64,000 nt of DNA from Actinobacillus sp. (GCA_020026075.1 JAHHQZ010000004.1:8291-72290), one strand, 5' to 3'; counted from the first letter of the stretch, positions 17,627 to 27,768 are shown. The notes: generated by a model from the sequence alone, not told the origin. Numbers and translations: made by a program.

Positions 17627-17742
17627 AAATACTCCTTAATTTGGAAGGATTGAGAAATGATTGCGAATGCAGTAGCACATTATAAGGGGCTTTAAAGAAA
17701 TTTATGATTAGTTTTTTTCATCATTAGAATTAGTATTTATTT

Positions 17743-17892
17743 ATTGAGCCAATAACGACTTTTTCTTACAATTCGCCCCGTACTTTGTACAACTCCTGTA
17801 CTTAGTATGATGTTGTGTTTGCATATTGTTCGGGATTTCCCGATCTTTAATCCTAATTTTAGGTTATTCGGCCGCCTACGGGCGGTTTTTTT
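17743..17892 (+). ncRNA. gcvB: GcvB small regulatory RNA
   Basis: The segment is divergent from gcvA and contains GATGTTGTGTTTGCATATTG (17810-17829), the G/U-rich seed of GcvB that base-pairs to amino-acid transporter mRNAs. Two small hairpins (CGGGA/TCCCG and CCTAA/TTAGG) follow. A terminator with stem CCGCC/GGCGG and seven T residues ends at 17892. A -10-like TAGTAT at 17731-17736 sets the start near 17743, where TGAGCC resembles the E. coli 5' region. GcvB acts with Hfq to repress peptide and amino-acid uptake. The 5' end is approximate. Confidence 0.9.
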
Positions 17893-17950
17893 ATAGCTGT
17901 TTTATCGCTTTTTATAGTGTTTTACCGTATGCCAGTCGGCAATTTTATAA

Positions 17951-17985
17951 AAAAGAGAGTAAGCGAAATCGCTAACTCTCTTTTT
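17951..17985. terminator. Terminator of adk
   Basis: A long hairpin (AGAGAGTAAGCGA against TCGCTAACTCTCT) with A and T runs at its two ends can work in both directions. Confidence 0.8.
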
Positions 17986-17997
17986 GTACATTTAGGC

Positions 17998-18642
17998 TTA
18001 ACCAAGCACTTTCTCTAATTCTGCACTGAGAACGCCCACAGGCTGTGTGCCATCAAAACGGAAGTATTGTACTTTGCCCTCTTTGGCTTCAGCTTGATAG
18101 TAATCGACTAACGGTTTTGTAGTGGAGTGATACACTTTTAAGCGGTCTAATACGGTTTCTGGTTTGTCGTCTGCACGGATAATTAAATCTTCGCCTGTTA
18201 CGTCATCTTTGCCCTCTACCTTCGGCGGATTGTTGATGATGTGGTATGTACGACCTGACGGCTGATGCACACGGCGACCGCTCATACGTTCTACGATCAC
18301 TTCATCTGGCACGTCAAATTCTAAAACGTAATCCACATCAATGCCCACAGTTTTAAGAGCGTCCGCTTGCGGTAAAGTGCGTGGGAAACCGTCTAAAAGG
18401 AAACCTTTTTCGCAATCTGTTTGTGCAACACGGTTTTTTACGAGTGCAATGATTAAATCATCAGGTACTAATTTCCCCTCATCCATAAGCACTTTGGCTT
18501 GTTTACCAAGATCAGTACCAGCTTTAATGGCGGCACGGAGCATATCCCCAGTAGAAATCTGTGGAATGCCGTATTTTTGCATAATGAATTGTGCTTGCGT
18601 GCCTTTACCTGCACCTGGTGCACCGAGAAGGATAATTTTCAT
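17998..18642 (-). CDS. adk: Adenylate kinase
   Basis: It converts AMP and ATP to two ADP. The 214 residues equal the E. coli enzyme. The P-loop is GAPGAGKGTQ at 7-16, the AMP-binding region is STGDMLR, and the LID has GRRVHQPSGRTYH without zinc cysteines. It is transcribed alone, with a terminator downstream. Confidence 0.97.
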   Translation of the reverse strand: MKIILLGAPGAGKGTQAQFIMQKYGIPQISTGDMLRAAIKAGTDLGKQAKVLMDEGKLVPDDLIIALVKNRVAQTDCEKGFLLDGFPRTLPQADALKTVGIDVDYVLEFDVPDEVIVERMSGRRVHQPSGRTYHIINNPPKVEGKDDVTGEDLIIRADDKPETVLDRLKVYHSTTKPLVDYYQAEAKEGKVQYFRFDGTQPVGVLSAELEKVLG

Positions 18643-18715
18643 AAAAACCTCTGTTTGATGATAAAAAAACGGAGCGTACCTTACCCAAAATACGCCCCGA
18701 ACTCAATAAGGGGAC

Positions 18716-20017
18716 TTAACTTTTTTTAATGGATTGGCTCGGTTTTTTCTCATTCCAAGGGGCAACCCAAAACAGGCATAGCATTCCCGGGACGGCTAAG
18801 AAGAAACATAACCAAAAATAATGGTAATAGCCCAATTTTTCGATCAAAATTCCGGCCTGACTATTGATAGTCGCACGTGGCAACGCAGATAAACTGGTGA
18901 ACAACGCAAGCTGAGTGGCGGTGTACATTGGGTTGGTTTCACGAGCGATAAACGCCACAAAAGCCGCAGTGCCAAGCCCCATACTCATATACTCCGCTGC
19001 CACCACGCCGCCTAATGCCCATAGGGCGAAGGTATCCACTTGTTCAAAACGCCCAAAATGCGCCAGCCACGTAAATCCTAAAATCGTCAAGATCTGTAAC
19101 ACGCCAAATACCCACAAGGCACGGTTAATGCCGAGTTTAAGCATCCAAATACCGCCCAAAATGCTGGCGATAATCATCGACCATAGGGAGGCATTTTTCA
19201 CCACCAGCGCAATATGCGTTGGCGTAAAGCCCATATCCAAATAGAACGGCGAAATCAGTGCAGTCGCCATACTGTCACCCAGTTTATAGAGAAAAATAAA
19301 CGCCAAAATGCCCAATGCACTTAAAAGGCCTTTGCGTGTGAAAAACTCGTGAAACGGCTCCACTACGTTATCACGCAAGGTGCGGTTTGGTTGGAGTTCA
19401 ACTTGCGGTTCTTGGCTTAACACCAGTGTTAGAAATAAACCAGGTAGCATAAATAAACTGGTGATCACAAACACCGTACTCCAAGCAAAATGATCTGCCA
19501 AAATCAACGACAACGCACCTGGTACTAGCCCAGCGATACGGTAAGCGTTGACGTGTACGGAATTGCCTAAGCCTAATTCTTCATCGGATAAAATTTCACG
19601 GCGGAATGCGTCTAGCACAATATCTTGGCTAGCGGAAAAGAACGCCACCAGCGTTGCTAGCCCTGCGATGGTATAAAGCCCCACGTTGGTATTCGGATTA
19701 AGATAACCAAAGGCCATTAAGCCCACGAGTAGCAAAAGTTGTGTAATCAACATCCAGCCACGACGGCGACCCAAAAATGGCGGAATAAAACGATCCATAA
19801 AAGGCGACCACAAAAATTTCCACGTGAAAGGCAAGGTAACCAGCGTGAAAAAGCCAATGGTTTTTAAATCAATATGCTCACTGCGTAGCCACACGGGCAA
19901 TAAAGACACGAGAATGTACAAAGGCAACCCTGAACTAAACCCTGTGAATACGCAGATCAGCATATTACGGCTGAAAATTTGTTGAAAAAGCGACGTGTTC
20001 GATGTTGGTGTAGACAT
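18716..20017 (-). CDS. ampG: AmpG muropeptide permease
   Basis: This major-facilitator protein imports anhydro-muropeptides for cell-wall recycling. It has 433 residues and about 12 membrane segments. GFSSGLPLYILVSLLPVWLR and SASQDIVLDAFRREIL are typical of AmpG. It also determines the inducing signal for AmpC where that enzyme exists. A single repeat arm (about 18837-18860) is translated in frame as AGILIEKLG. Confidence 0.92.
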   Translation of the reverse strand: MSTPTSNTSLFQQIFSRNMLICVFTGFSSGLPLYILVSLLPVWLRSEHIDLKTIGFFTLVTLPFTWKFLWSPFMDRFIPPFLGRRRGWMLITQLLLLVGLMAFGYLNPNTNVGLYTIAGLATLVAFFSASQDIVLDAFRREILSDEELGLGNSVHVNAYRIAGLVPGALSLILADHFAWSTVFVITSLFMLPGLFLTLVLSQEPQVELQPNRTLRDNVVEPFHEFFTRKGLLSALGILAFIFLYKLGDSMATALISPFYLDMGFTPTHIALVVKNASLWSMIIASILGGIWMLKLGINRALWVFGVLQILTILGFTWLAHFGRFEQVDTFALWALGGVVAAEYMSMGLGTAAFVAFIARETNPMYTATQLALFTSLSALPRATINSQAGILIEKLGYYHYFWLCFFLAVPGMLCLFWVAPWNEKKPSQSIKKS

Positions 20018-20104
20018 AATAAGAAGAACGGTTTTGAAACAAGGGCATCAGTATAAATTTCTGCCATAAAAAATAAAGTAACAAATGCCTGCATTCAGGC
20101 AAAT

Positions 20105-20130
20105 TTCCGTAGGCTGGAATATTTGAAGAA
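20105..20130 (+). repeat. Single diverged copy of the dispersed repeat
   Basis: CGTAGGCTGGAATATTTGA lies between the divergent ampG and purine permease genes. Confidence 0.45.
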
Positions 20131-20231
20131 AATCTGTACGTCTTATACAAATGAGGGCTTTTCATTACGAATGGTATCGTCTATCATTGCGGCTCATTTT
20201 TCCCTTCTCTCAACTCAAAAAGGACACCATT

Positions 20232-21542
20232 ATGCTTGAAAAACTTTTTTCTTTAAACGCTCGCCAAACAACGGTTCGCCAAGAAGTGGTCGCTGGTTTA
20301 ACCACTTTCTTAGCGATGGTATATTCGGTTATTGTTGTACCTAATATGCTGGCAGCGGCGGGGTTCCCTGCGGAAAGCGTATTTATCGCAACTTGTTTAC
20401 TCGCAGGACTGGGGTCCATTTTGATAGGACTGTGGGCAAATGTGCCAATGGCGATTGGTTCTGCCATTTCTCTCACGGCATTCACTGCTTTTAGTTTGGT
20501 GATTGGGCAGAAAGTCCCCGTAACAAGTGCACTTGGAGCAGTCTTTTTAATGGGCTGCTTTTTTACATTAATTTCTGTAACAGGTGTGCGTGAATGGATT
20601 CTACGCAACCTTCCCTTAAGCCTTGCACAAGGCACAGGGATCGGCATCGGTATGTTTTTATTGCTAATTGCTGCCAATGGCGTGGGCATTATTGTGGGCA
20701 ATAACGCAGGGTTACCTGTGAAACTGGGAAATTTCTCGTCCTTTGGCGTACTGATGTCGCTCGTGGGTTTAGCGGCGATCATCGGCTTAGAAAAGCGTCA
20801 AGTGAAGGGCGGAATTTTGTGGGTAATTTTGGCAATAACGGCGATAGGTTTAATCTTTGACCCGAACGTCAGCGCCCAACAAGGCTTTTTCAAAATGCCA
20901 ACCTTTGGTGAAAACTCACTGTTTTTTAAACTCGATATTGCTGGCGCTTTACAGCCTGCGGTGTTGCCTGTGGTGTTCGCCTTAGTAATGACGGCGGTAT
21001 TTGACGCAACAGGTACCATTCGTGCAGTGGCAGCGCAAGCAGACTTGCTCGACAAACGTGGGCATATCATCAACGGCGGCAAAGCCTTAGCTACAGACTC
21101 CATCAGCAGTATCGGTGCAGGGCTTTTAGGCACGGCACCTGCGGCGGTTTATATTGAATCCGCTGCTGGCACGGCCGCTGGTGGACGCACGGGCTTAACG
21201 GCAGTAGTCGTGGGTATTGGCTTTTTGTGTATGTTGTTCTTCCAACCGCTCGCAAGCCTCGTTCCTGCTTACGCCACAGCCCCTGCCCTAATGTACGTGG
21301 GCTTGTTAATGCTAGGTAACGTACGCCATATTGATTTTAGCGACAGTGTCAGCGCAATGAGTGGCTTAGTGTGTGCGATTTTCATCGTGCTAACCGCCAA
21401 CATTGTAACGGGCATTATGCTAGGCTTTGCGATGCTTGTTATAGGTCGTATTTTTAGCGGCGATATTCGCAAGCTAAATATAGGCACAGTCGTCATTGCG
21501 TTTATTTTGGTCGTATTCTACCTAAGTGGCTTGGCAATCTAG
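20232..21542 (+). CDS. Purine permease of the AzgA/NCS2 type
   Basis: The 436-residue membrane protein belongs to the adenine/guanine/hypoxanthine permease group (relatives PurP, AdeQ, GhxP). It starts MLEKLFSLNARQTTVRQEVV, with GLTTFLAMVYSVIVVP and the conserved VFDATGTIRAVAAQA motif. It likely takes up nucleobases by proton symport; which base cannot be told. AAAAAGGAC precedes 20232; the frame continues upstream to 20151 but only the downstream part is conserved. Confidence 0.88.
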   Translation: MLEKLFSLNARQTTVRQEVVAGLTTFLAMVYSVIVVPNMLAAAGFPAESVFIATCLLAGLGSILIGLWANVPMAIGSAISLTAFTAFSLVIGQKVPVTSALGAVFLMGCFFTLISVTGVREWILRNLPLSLAQGTGIGIGMFLLLIAANGVGIIVGNNAGLPVKLGNFSSFGVLMSLVGLAAIIGLEKRQVKGGILWVILAITAIGLIFDPNVSAQQGFFKMPTFGENSLFFKLDIAGALQPAVLPVVFALVMTAVFDATGTIRAVAAQADLLDKRGHIINGGKALATDSISSIGAGLLGTAPAAVYIESAAGTAAGGRTGLTAVVVGIGFLCMLFFQPLASLVPAYATAPALMYVGLLMLGNVRHIDFSDSVSAMSGLVCAIFIVLTANIVTGIMLGFAMLVIGRIFSGDIRKLNIGTVVIAFILVVFYLSGLAI

Positions 21543-21578
21543 CTTTCTGACGAAATAACGAACGTTTTATCCAGTTCA

Positions 21579-21608
21579 AGTAGGGCGGAATTTTTGGTAA
21601 AATTCCGC
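21579..21608. repeat. Dispersed palindromic repeat, short paired form
   Basis: The arms GGGCGGAATTTT and AAAATTCCGCC face each other before parE. The GGCGGAAT/ATTCCGCC variant again changes both arms together. Confidence 0.7.
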
Positions 21609-21639
21609 CAATTTTTTTGTCAAATTGATAGGATTTTCT

Positions 21640-23538
21640 ATGAGTAACTATTCCGCACACGAAATTACGGTGCTGAAAGACCTTGAACCCGTACAGCTCC
21701 GTCCCGGAATGTACACCATTACCACTCGCCCCAACCACTTAGGACAAGAAGTCATCGACAACAGCGTGGACGAAGCACTTGCTGGTCACGCCAACAAGAT
21801 TGAAGTGATTTTACATAAAGATAATTCCCTTGAAGTCATTGATAATGGTCGTGGAATGCCTGTGGATATTCACCCTGTGGAGAAAATTTCAGGGGTGGAG
21901 TTAATCCTCACTAAACTGCACGCTGGCGGTAAATTTAATAACAAAAACTACACTTTTTCTGGCGGTTTACACGGCGTGGGAATTTCCGTAGTGAATGCCC
22001 TTTCCGACCGTGTGGATGTTACCATCAAACGCAACGGCGAAATTTACCATATCGCCTTTGAAAACGGTCGCAAAGTGGAAGATTTAACCGTCATTGGTAC
22101 TTGCGGTCGCCGTACCACTGGCACGCAAGTGCGTTTCACGCCAAACCCAAAATATTTTGACAACCCTGCCTTCTCAGCCACTCGCCTACGCCATTTATTG
22201 CGTGCGAAAGCGGTATTATGTTCAGGTTTAGAAGTCAAATTCATTGACAAAATCAACGGCACGGAAGATCGCTGGTGCTATGAAGATGGCTTAGCGGATT
22301 ACTTAAAAGAGGCTGAAAATGGCTATCTCACCTTGCCTGAATTGCCATTTACTGGCGAATTTTCCAGCGAAAAAGAATATGTGAGCTGGGCGCTGTGTTG
22401 GCTGCCAGAGGGTGGCGAATTACTCAGCGAAAGCTATGTAAACCTCATTCCAACCCCACAAGGTGGCACGCACGTCAACGGCTTGCGTCAAGGCTTGCTC
22501 GATGCAATGCGTGAATTTTGCGAATTCCGCAATTTGTTGCCAAAAAATGTGAAATTAACCGCTGATGATCTGTGGGATCGCTGTGCTTATGTGCTGTCGC
22601 TCAAAATGCAAGAACCACAATTTGCCGGCCAAACCAAAGAGCGCCTTTCATCTCGCCAAAGTGCAGGTTTTGTGAGTGCGGTGGTGAAAGACAGTTTCAG
22701 CTTGTGGCTCAACCAAAACATACAGCAGGCGGAACAGCTGGCGGAAATGGCGATTTCTTCGGCTCAAAAACGTTTGCGTGCAGCGAAAAAAGTTGTGCGT
22801 AAAAAAATTATGGGAGGCCCTGCCCTACCAGGAAAATTAACTGACTGCACGTTGCAAGATTTACACCAAACGGAGCTGTTTCTCGTGGAGGGGGATTCTG
22901 CGGGTGGTTCGGCAAAACAGGCACGCAACCGTGATTATCAAGCGATCTTGCCGTTGCGTGGAAAAATCTTAAACACGTGGGAAGTGTCATCCGAGCAAGT
23001 GTTGGCATCAAATGAAGTTCACGACATTGCTGTAGCGCTGGGCATTGATCCTGACAATGACGATTTAAGCCAATTACGTTACGGCAAAGTGTGCATTTTA
23101 GCGGATGCGGACTCGGACGGTTTGCACATTGCGACTCTGTTATGTGCGTTGTTCCTACGCCATTTCCCAAAACTTGTGGAGCAAGGACACGTTTATGTGG
23201 CAATGCCGCCGTTATACCGCATCGATCAAGGCAGTGATGTGTTCTACGCCCTAGACGAAAACGAGAAAGAGGCCATTTTGGCACGTTTAGCCCGCAAAGG
23301 CGGAAAAGGGAAAATCGGCGTACAACGTTTTAAAGGCTTGGGTGAAATGAACCCGAACCAATTACGTGAAACCACAATGGATCCGCAAACACGCCGTTTA
23401 GTACAGCTTACCTTTGCGAATACTGATCACAGCGAGCAAACCTTTGAAATTATGGATATGCTACTGGCGAAAAAACGCTCGGAAGATCGCAAAAAATGGT
23501 TACAGAAAAACGGCGATCACGCTGACTTAAACGCATAA
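21640..23538 (+). CDS. parE: DNA topoisomerase IV subunit B
   Basis: ParE supplies the ATPase half of topoisomerase IV, which unlinks daughter chromosomes. The 632 residues match the family. GHKL ATPase motifs are IDNSVDEALAG, DNGRGMP and GGLHGVGISVVNAL. The TOPRIM motifs are EGDSAGGSAKQ and DADSDGLHI, and a typical end region has QRFKGLGEMNP. AGGA precedes the start. parC is not adjacent, because the repeat and the converging potD follow. Confidence 0.96.
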   Translation: MSNYSAHEITVLKDLEPVQLRPGMYTITTRPNHLGQEVIDNSVDEALAGHANKIEVILHKDNSLEVIDNGRGMPVDIHPVEKISGVELILTKLHAGGKFNNKNYTFSGGLHGVGISVVNALSDRVDVTIKRNGEIYHIAFENGRKVEDLTVIGTCGRRTTGTQVRFTPNPKYFDNPAFSATRLRHLLRAKAVLCSGLEVKFIDKINGTEDRWCYEDGLADYLKEAENGYLTLPELPFTGEFSSEKEYVSWALCWLPEGGELLSESYVNLIPTPQGGTHVNGLRQGLLDAMREFCEFRNLLPKNVKLTADDLWDRCAYVLSLKMQEPQFAGQTKERLSSRQSAGFVSAVVKDSFSLWLNQNIQQAEQLAEMAISSAQKRLRAAKKVVRKKIMGGPALPGKLTDCTLQDLHQTELFLVEGDSAGGSAKQARNRDYQAILPLRGKILNTWEVSSEQVLASNEVHDIAVALGIDPDNDDLSQLRYGKVCILADADSDGLHIATLLCALFLRHFPKLVEQGHVYVAMPPLYRIDQGSDVFYALDENEKEAILARLARKGGKGKIGVQRFKGLGEMNPNQLRETTMDPQTRRLVQLTFANTDHSEQTFEIMDMLLAKKRSEDRKKWLQKNGDHADLNA

Positions 23539-23551
23539 AATGCTAAAAAAA

Positions 23552-23595
23552 CAAGGCCGGAATTTTTCAAAAAATTTTGGAAAATTCCGGCCTTC
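23552..23595. repeat. Dispersed palindromic repeat, paired form
   Basis: Arms CAAGGCCGGAATTTTTC and GAAAATTCCGGCCTT lie between the converging parE and potD genes, where they could serve as a shared terminator. Confidence 0.85.
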
Positions 23596-23620
23596 GATTT
23601 TAAGAGTGAAAAAAATAAAA

Positions 23621-24682
23621 CTAGTGAGCGGCTTTTAGCTGCTGGTAGTAATTTTCATAGTATTGAATCGCATCGCCCACATCTTCTTGCCAGTAGCTGT
23701 TTCTTAGCACGTCTGCTGGCGGATAAATCGCAGGATCTTCTGTGATGGATTTCGATAGAAGTTTTAACGCTTCAACGTTAGAGGTTGGGTAACCAATAGC
23801 CATCGTCAACGCAGCAGCTGGTTTTGCACTTAACATATAGTTGATGAGTTTGTGTGCACCATCTGGGTTTTTCGAGGTTTTGGGAATCGCCAACGTATCT
23901 ACCCAAAGCACAGGACCTTCTTTCGGGAATACCATATTCACAGGGGCATTTTCTTTTTTCGCAATGCGCACAGAACCGTTCCAAAGTTGACCTAAACCCA
24001 CTTCACCAGAAATGAATGTGTTCGCAGGATTATCTGAGTTGAATGCAAGTACATTTGGACGCAATTTCAACAATTCTTCATAAGCAGCTTTAATAATGGC
24101 GGGATCCGTTGTGTTTGGATTTTGTCCCATTTTTAAAAGAGCAATGTTGAATACTTCACGTGCATCATCTAAAAGTTGTACTTTGTTTTTGTACTCAGGT
24201 TTCCATAAATCGCCCCAGCTTGTGAAATCACTACCTTTGTAGTCCTTGGTGTTGAAGGCAATACCTGGTGCGCCTAGTAGTTGTGGTAAAGAGTATTTGT
24301 TGCCCGGATCGTACGCTTTATTAAGCCAGTCTGGATTTAACTCTTTGATAACAGGTAATTTGCTGTGATCTAGCGGTAACAACATTCCTTCACGTGCCAT
24401 TTTTGACACAAAGTAGTTTGATGGTGCAATAACATCATAAGTTGCACTGTCGCCAAGTGTTTTAAGTTTGGCGTACATTGTTTCGTTAGATTCCAAGCTA
24501 GAAACAATGACTTTAATGCCGGTTTCTTTGGTGAAATTGTCTAACAAGCCATCAGGTACGTATTCTGTCCAAGTGTAAAGATAGACCGTTCCTGCGTCAG
24601 GTTTTTTGGTATCGTCATTACAGGCAGCTAAACCTAAGGTTACTAAGCCAATGCCTACCACGCCGATTACTTTTTTCATCAT
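23621..24682 (-). CDS. potD: Spermidine/putrescine-binding lipoprotein PotD
   Basis: This binding protein captures polyamines for the PotABC importer. The 353 residues begin with a signal peptide ending in the lipobox LAAC (C21), so it is probably membrane-anchored, unlike the soluble E. coli PotD. VYLYTWTEYVPDGLL, LWKPEYKNKV and the YYENYYQ end are typical. Two ATGs in a row follow GGAG; either could start. It is separated from potC by a terminator-like hairpin. Confidence 0.93.
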   Translation of the reverse strand: MMKKVIGVVGIGLVTLGLAACNDDTKKPDAGTVYLYTWTEYVPDGLLDNFTKETGIKVIVSSLESNETMYAKLKTLGDSATYDVIAPSNYFVSKMAREGMLLPLDHSKLPVIKELNPDWLNKAYDPGNKYSLPQLLGAPGIAFNTKDYKGSDFTSWGDLWKPEYKNKVQLLDDAREVFNIALLKMGQNPNTTDPAIIKAAYEELLKLRPNVLAFNSDNPANTFISGEVGLGQLWNGSVRIAKKENAPVNMVFPKEGPVLWVDTLAIPKTSKNPDGAHKLINYMLSAKPAAALTMAIGYPTSNVEALKLLSKSITEDPAIYPPADVLRNSYWQEDVGDAIQYYENYYQQLKAAH

Positions 24683-24757
24683 TAAACTCCTATTAAGAGA
24701 TGAGTAAGAATTAGACCCGCTGAGCGCGTCCCGTATTTTTTACATAGATAAAAACCT

Positions 24758-24788
24758 AAAAAAACGCCTTGTGCGGAAGCGACAAGGC
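24758..24788 (-). terminator. Terminator-like hairpin between potC and potD
   Basis: On the minus strand the stem GCCTTGT/ACAAGGC is followed by G and seven T residues. It should reduce read-through from potABC into potD. Confidence 0.75.
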
Positions 24789-24831
24789 ATTACGGATTGT
24801 AGTGTATTTTTTTGCGTTTGAAAAACGTTTT

Positions 24832-25605
24832 TTACACCGTTTTGCGACGTTTTAACACTAACTGACTTGTGATAACGAGAGTTAAAGAAAGTACAATCAT
24901 CAATGTAGCAAGTGCATTCACTTCTGGCGTAACCCCTGTTTTTACCAATGAGAAAATACGTAATGGTAAAATTTCATAGCTCACTCCACTCACAAACGAT
25001 GAAACCACAACGTCATCAAGGGATATGGTAAAGCTTAACAGCCAGCCTGATACGATAGCAGGCAGCGCCAGTGGCAAAATAATTTTCCATAAAATGATAG
25101 GTTCACTTGCACCAAGATCTCGTGCAGCCTCTAACATTTTGTTATCAAAACCTTTTAAGCGAGATAACACGGTGACCACCACGTAAGGCAAACAGAAGGT
25201 TACGTGTGCAAGTAGCAATGACCAAAAGCCCAAAGCAATACCGACAATCATAAATAGTGCCAGTAACGATACCGCCATTACAATATCAGGGGACATCATT
25301 GTGATAAACAGCATTCCATTTACGGCTTGTTTACCGTAAAAACGATAGCGGTAAAGTGCAATCGCTGTCAACGTACCGATAATGGTCGCAACAGTTGCAG
25401 CAAAAAAGGCAATGGTAACGGAATGAATCGCTGCTTGAATGAGCGTGTCATTTTCAAATAAACGTTCATACCATTTAAAGCTAAAACCTTTCCAATGTAG
25501 ACCGTAACGGTCAAGGTTAAATGAGTTTGTGACTAAAATGATGATTGGAGTGTACAAAAATGCGTACACCAACAGCATAAAAAATCCGTGAAAAAAGCGG
25601 CGCAT
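24832..25605 (-). CDS. potC: Polyamine transporter permease PotC
   Basis: One of two inner-membrane permeases of the polyamine importer: 257 residues with about six membrane segments. The EAA loop EAARDLGASEPIILWKIILP contacts PotA. The end of potB and the start of potC overlap by one base. Its position as third gene of potABC supports the call. Confidence 0.95.
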   Translation of the reverse strand: MRRFFHGFFMLLVYAFLYTPIIILVTNSFNLDRYGLHWKGFSFKWYERLFENDTLIQAAIHSVTIAFFAATVATIIGTLTAIALYRYRFYGKQAVNGMLFITMMSPDIVMAVSLLALFMIVGIALGFWSLLLAHVTFCLPYVVVTVLSRLKGFDNKMLEAARDLGASEPIILWKIILPLALPAIVSGWLLSFTISLDDVVVSSFVSGVSYEILPLRIFSLVKTGVTPEVNALATLMIVLSLTLVITSQLVLKRRKTV

Positions 25606-26465
25606 TATTCTAACTCCATTTTTTTGTTCAACAATTTACTGGTTCGCCAGTAAACGAAAATCAGCAAGGCCATTAATAGGGTTAAACCGATACTTAATGC
25701 GGCACCGAATGGCCAATTTCGAGAAATTAAAAATTCGCTCTTAATCACATTACCTGCTAGCAACACTTTTGCACCACCGAGCAAGTCGGCAACGTAGAAC
25801 ATTCCCATTGCAGGAAGTAATACCAATAAACAGCCCGCTACAATACCTGGCATTGTAAGTGGCAGAATAATTTTCACAAAACGTTGGAAAGCATTCGCCC
25901 CTAAGTCTTTTGCCGCTTCAAGTAAACGACCGTCTAATTTATCGATCGCACTGTATAAAGGCAGAATCATAAACGGAAGTAGCAAATAAACCAGCCCAAT
26001 AATCACTGCCGCCTCTGTGTTTAGAATACGGATTGGGTGATCTATAAGCCCAAGACTTAACAAGGTTTGGTTTAAAATACCACGCACGCCGAGAAAGATT
26101 TTCATCCCATAAATACGGATCAAAGAGTTTGTCCAGAATGGCAGAACCACTAAGAACAGTAAAAATGGTCGCCAGCGTTCGGGCATTTTCGTAATGGCAA
26201 ACGCAAACGGATACCCCACGATTAAACAGATAATGGTTGCAATACCTGCCATATAAAGGGAATTCCACATTACCTGTGCATATAGGGACTCAAACAAATG
26301 TCCGTAGTTACTAAACGTAAACGGCATTGTGTAAAAATTACTACCGTCACGGGTTAGAAAACTTACCGCCAAAACGAGCAAATTCGGTACTAAAACAAAG
26401 AATAATAGCCAGCCGAAAATAACAAAGACGGTAGATTTTTGAAATTTATTGCTCGCTATCTTCAT
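25605..26465 (-). CDS. potB: Polyamine transporter permease PotB
   Basis: The second permease: 286 residues, about six membrane segments, EAA loop EAAKDLGANAFQRFVKIILP. It overlaps the end of potA by 20 bases, which suggests translational coupling within potABC. Confidence 0.95.
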   Translation of the reverse strand: MKIASNKFQKSTVFVIFGWLLFFVLVPNLLVLAVSFLTRDGSNFYTMPFTFSNYGHLFESLYAQVMWNSLYMAGIATIICLIVGYPFAFAITKMPERWRPFLLFLVVLPFWTNSLIRIYGMKIFLGVRGILNQTLLSLGLIDHPIRILNTEAAVIIGLVYLLLPFMILPLYSAIDKLDGRLLEAAKDLGANAFQRFVKIILPLTMPGIVAGCLLVLLPAMGMFYVADLLGGAKVLLAGNVIKSEFLISRNWPFGAALSIGLTLLMALLIFVYWRTSKLLNKKMELE

Positions 26466-27567
26466 CTTTTAGTACGACCTCCCAGCCTTCGTGCCAAGTT
26501 AGTGCCACTTTTTGCCCTACATTATGATCGATGTTTGGATCATCTTCGTTGAAAAATTCGCTAACCAATACGTGCTGGTTATTATGCTCTAACGCCACCG
26601 TTGACTCTAATGTCATACCTTTATATGAACGGTCAACAATATGCCCGATAATGGCTTTTGATTTTTCGTTGTCGTCTAATTCTTCAATCACAATATCTTC
26701 TGGACGAAGTAAGATTTTCAGTTTGTCGTTCGCATCAACAGCCATATCTGTGGTTACTTCGCAAATTTTGCCCTCCACATTAGCTTTTAATTTTTCATCG
26801 CTAGTACGTTCGATTACTGTCGCATCAAAGACGTTAATTTGACCGATGAAACGAGCAACGAATAAATTTTTCGGATCTTCGTAAATATCACGTGGTGAGC
26901 CGTCTTGCTCAATGTTACCTTTATTTAATACGATAATACGATCAGACATCGTTAATGCCTCTTCTTGATCGTGGGTAACAAAAATAAACGTAATACCTAA
27001 TTTACGTTGTAAGGCTTTTAATTCGTTTTGCATTTCTTGACGTAATTTGTAGTCAAGGGCGGAAAGCGATTCATCCAGTAAAAGCACTTTTGGTTTATTC
27101 ACTACCGCTCGAGCAATGGCGACACGCTGTTGTTGACCACCAGACAGTTGATCTGGGCGACGCTGTGCCATTTCCTCCAAGCGAACCATTTTTAACGCCT
27201 CCATCACTCTTGGCTTAATTTCCGCTTTTGGTACTTTTTGCATACGCAAACCGAAGGCTACATTTTCAAAAATACTCATATGCGGGAATAGTGCATAACT
27301 TTGGAATACCGTATTCACACAGCGTTCTTCAGCTGGCTGATCAGTAATAGATTTACCATCAAGAATGATCTCCCCTGAATCCAGTTCTTCAAAGCCCGCA
27401 ATTAAGCGTAGTACTGTGGTTTTACCACAGCCTGATGGGCCAAGAATGGTCAAAAATTCACCATTGTTGATAGACAAGTTAAAGTCGCGGATAATTTGTT
27501 TTCCGTCAAAGGATTTGTTAAGTGAACGAAGCTCAATAATTGGCTTGTTTTGAATGGTTTTTTCCAC
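26446..27567 (-). CDS. potA: Polyamine transporter ATPase PotA
   Basis: The ATPase of the polyamine importer has Walker A GPSGCGKTT, signature LSGGQQQR, Walker B VLLLDESLSALD and a C-terminal domain that senses intracellular polyamine in E. coli. No ATG fits. A GTG at 27567 gives VEKTIQNKPIIELRSL, which aligns with the H. influenzae start, and GGAG lies somewhat far upstream. The protein then has 373 residues. A longer frame to 27633 is not conserved. Confidence 0.92.
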   Translation of the reverse strand: MEKTIQNKPIIELRSLNKSFDGKQIIRDFNLSINNGEFLTILGPSGCGKTTVLRLIAGFEELDSGEIILDGKSITDQPAEERCVNTVFQSYALFPHMSIFENVAFGLRMQKVPKAEIKPRVMEALKMVRLEEMAQRRPDQLSGGQQQRVAIARAVVNKPKVLLLDESLSALDYKLRQEMQNELKALQRKLGITFIFVTHDQEEALTMSDRIIVLNKGNIEQDGSPRDIYEDPKNLFVARFIGQINVFDATVIERTSDEKLKANVEGKICEVTTDMAVDANDKLKILLRPEDIVIEELDDNEKSKAIIGHIVDRSYKGMTLESTVALEHNNQHVLVSEFFNEDDPNIDHNVGQKVALTWHEGWEVVLKDEDSEQ

Positions 27568-27713
27568 TAGCTTTGGTTTTCTCCGAATGTTAGTGTAGAA
27601 ATAAAGCTTGCCACATCGTAGCAAGCCCCCCAAAAAGAAAGGCTAATGATAACGGTCTTACCCTCGAATGAAAAGCAATTATTTTACTTTTGAGCAAATT
27701 TTTATAAAAAAGC

Positions 27714-27755
27714 GAGGCCGGAATAATTTCAAAAATTTTGAAAAAATTCCGGCCT
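27714..27755. repeat. Dispersed palindromic repeat, paired form
   Basis: Arms AGGCCGGAATAATTTC and GAAAAAATTCCGGCCT lie 13 bases after the ribE stop codon. Confidence 0.8.
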
Positions 27756-27768
27756 AACGGTAAACCCC

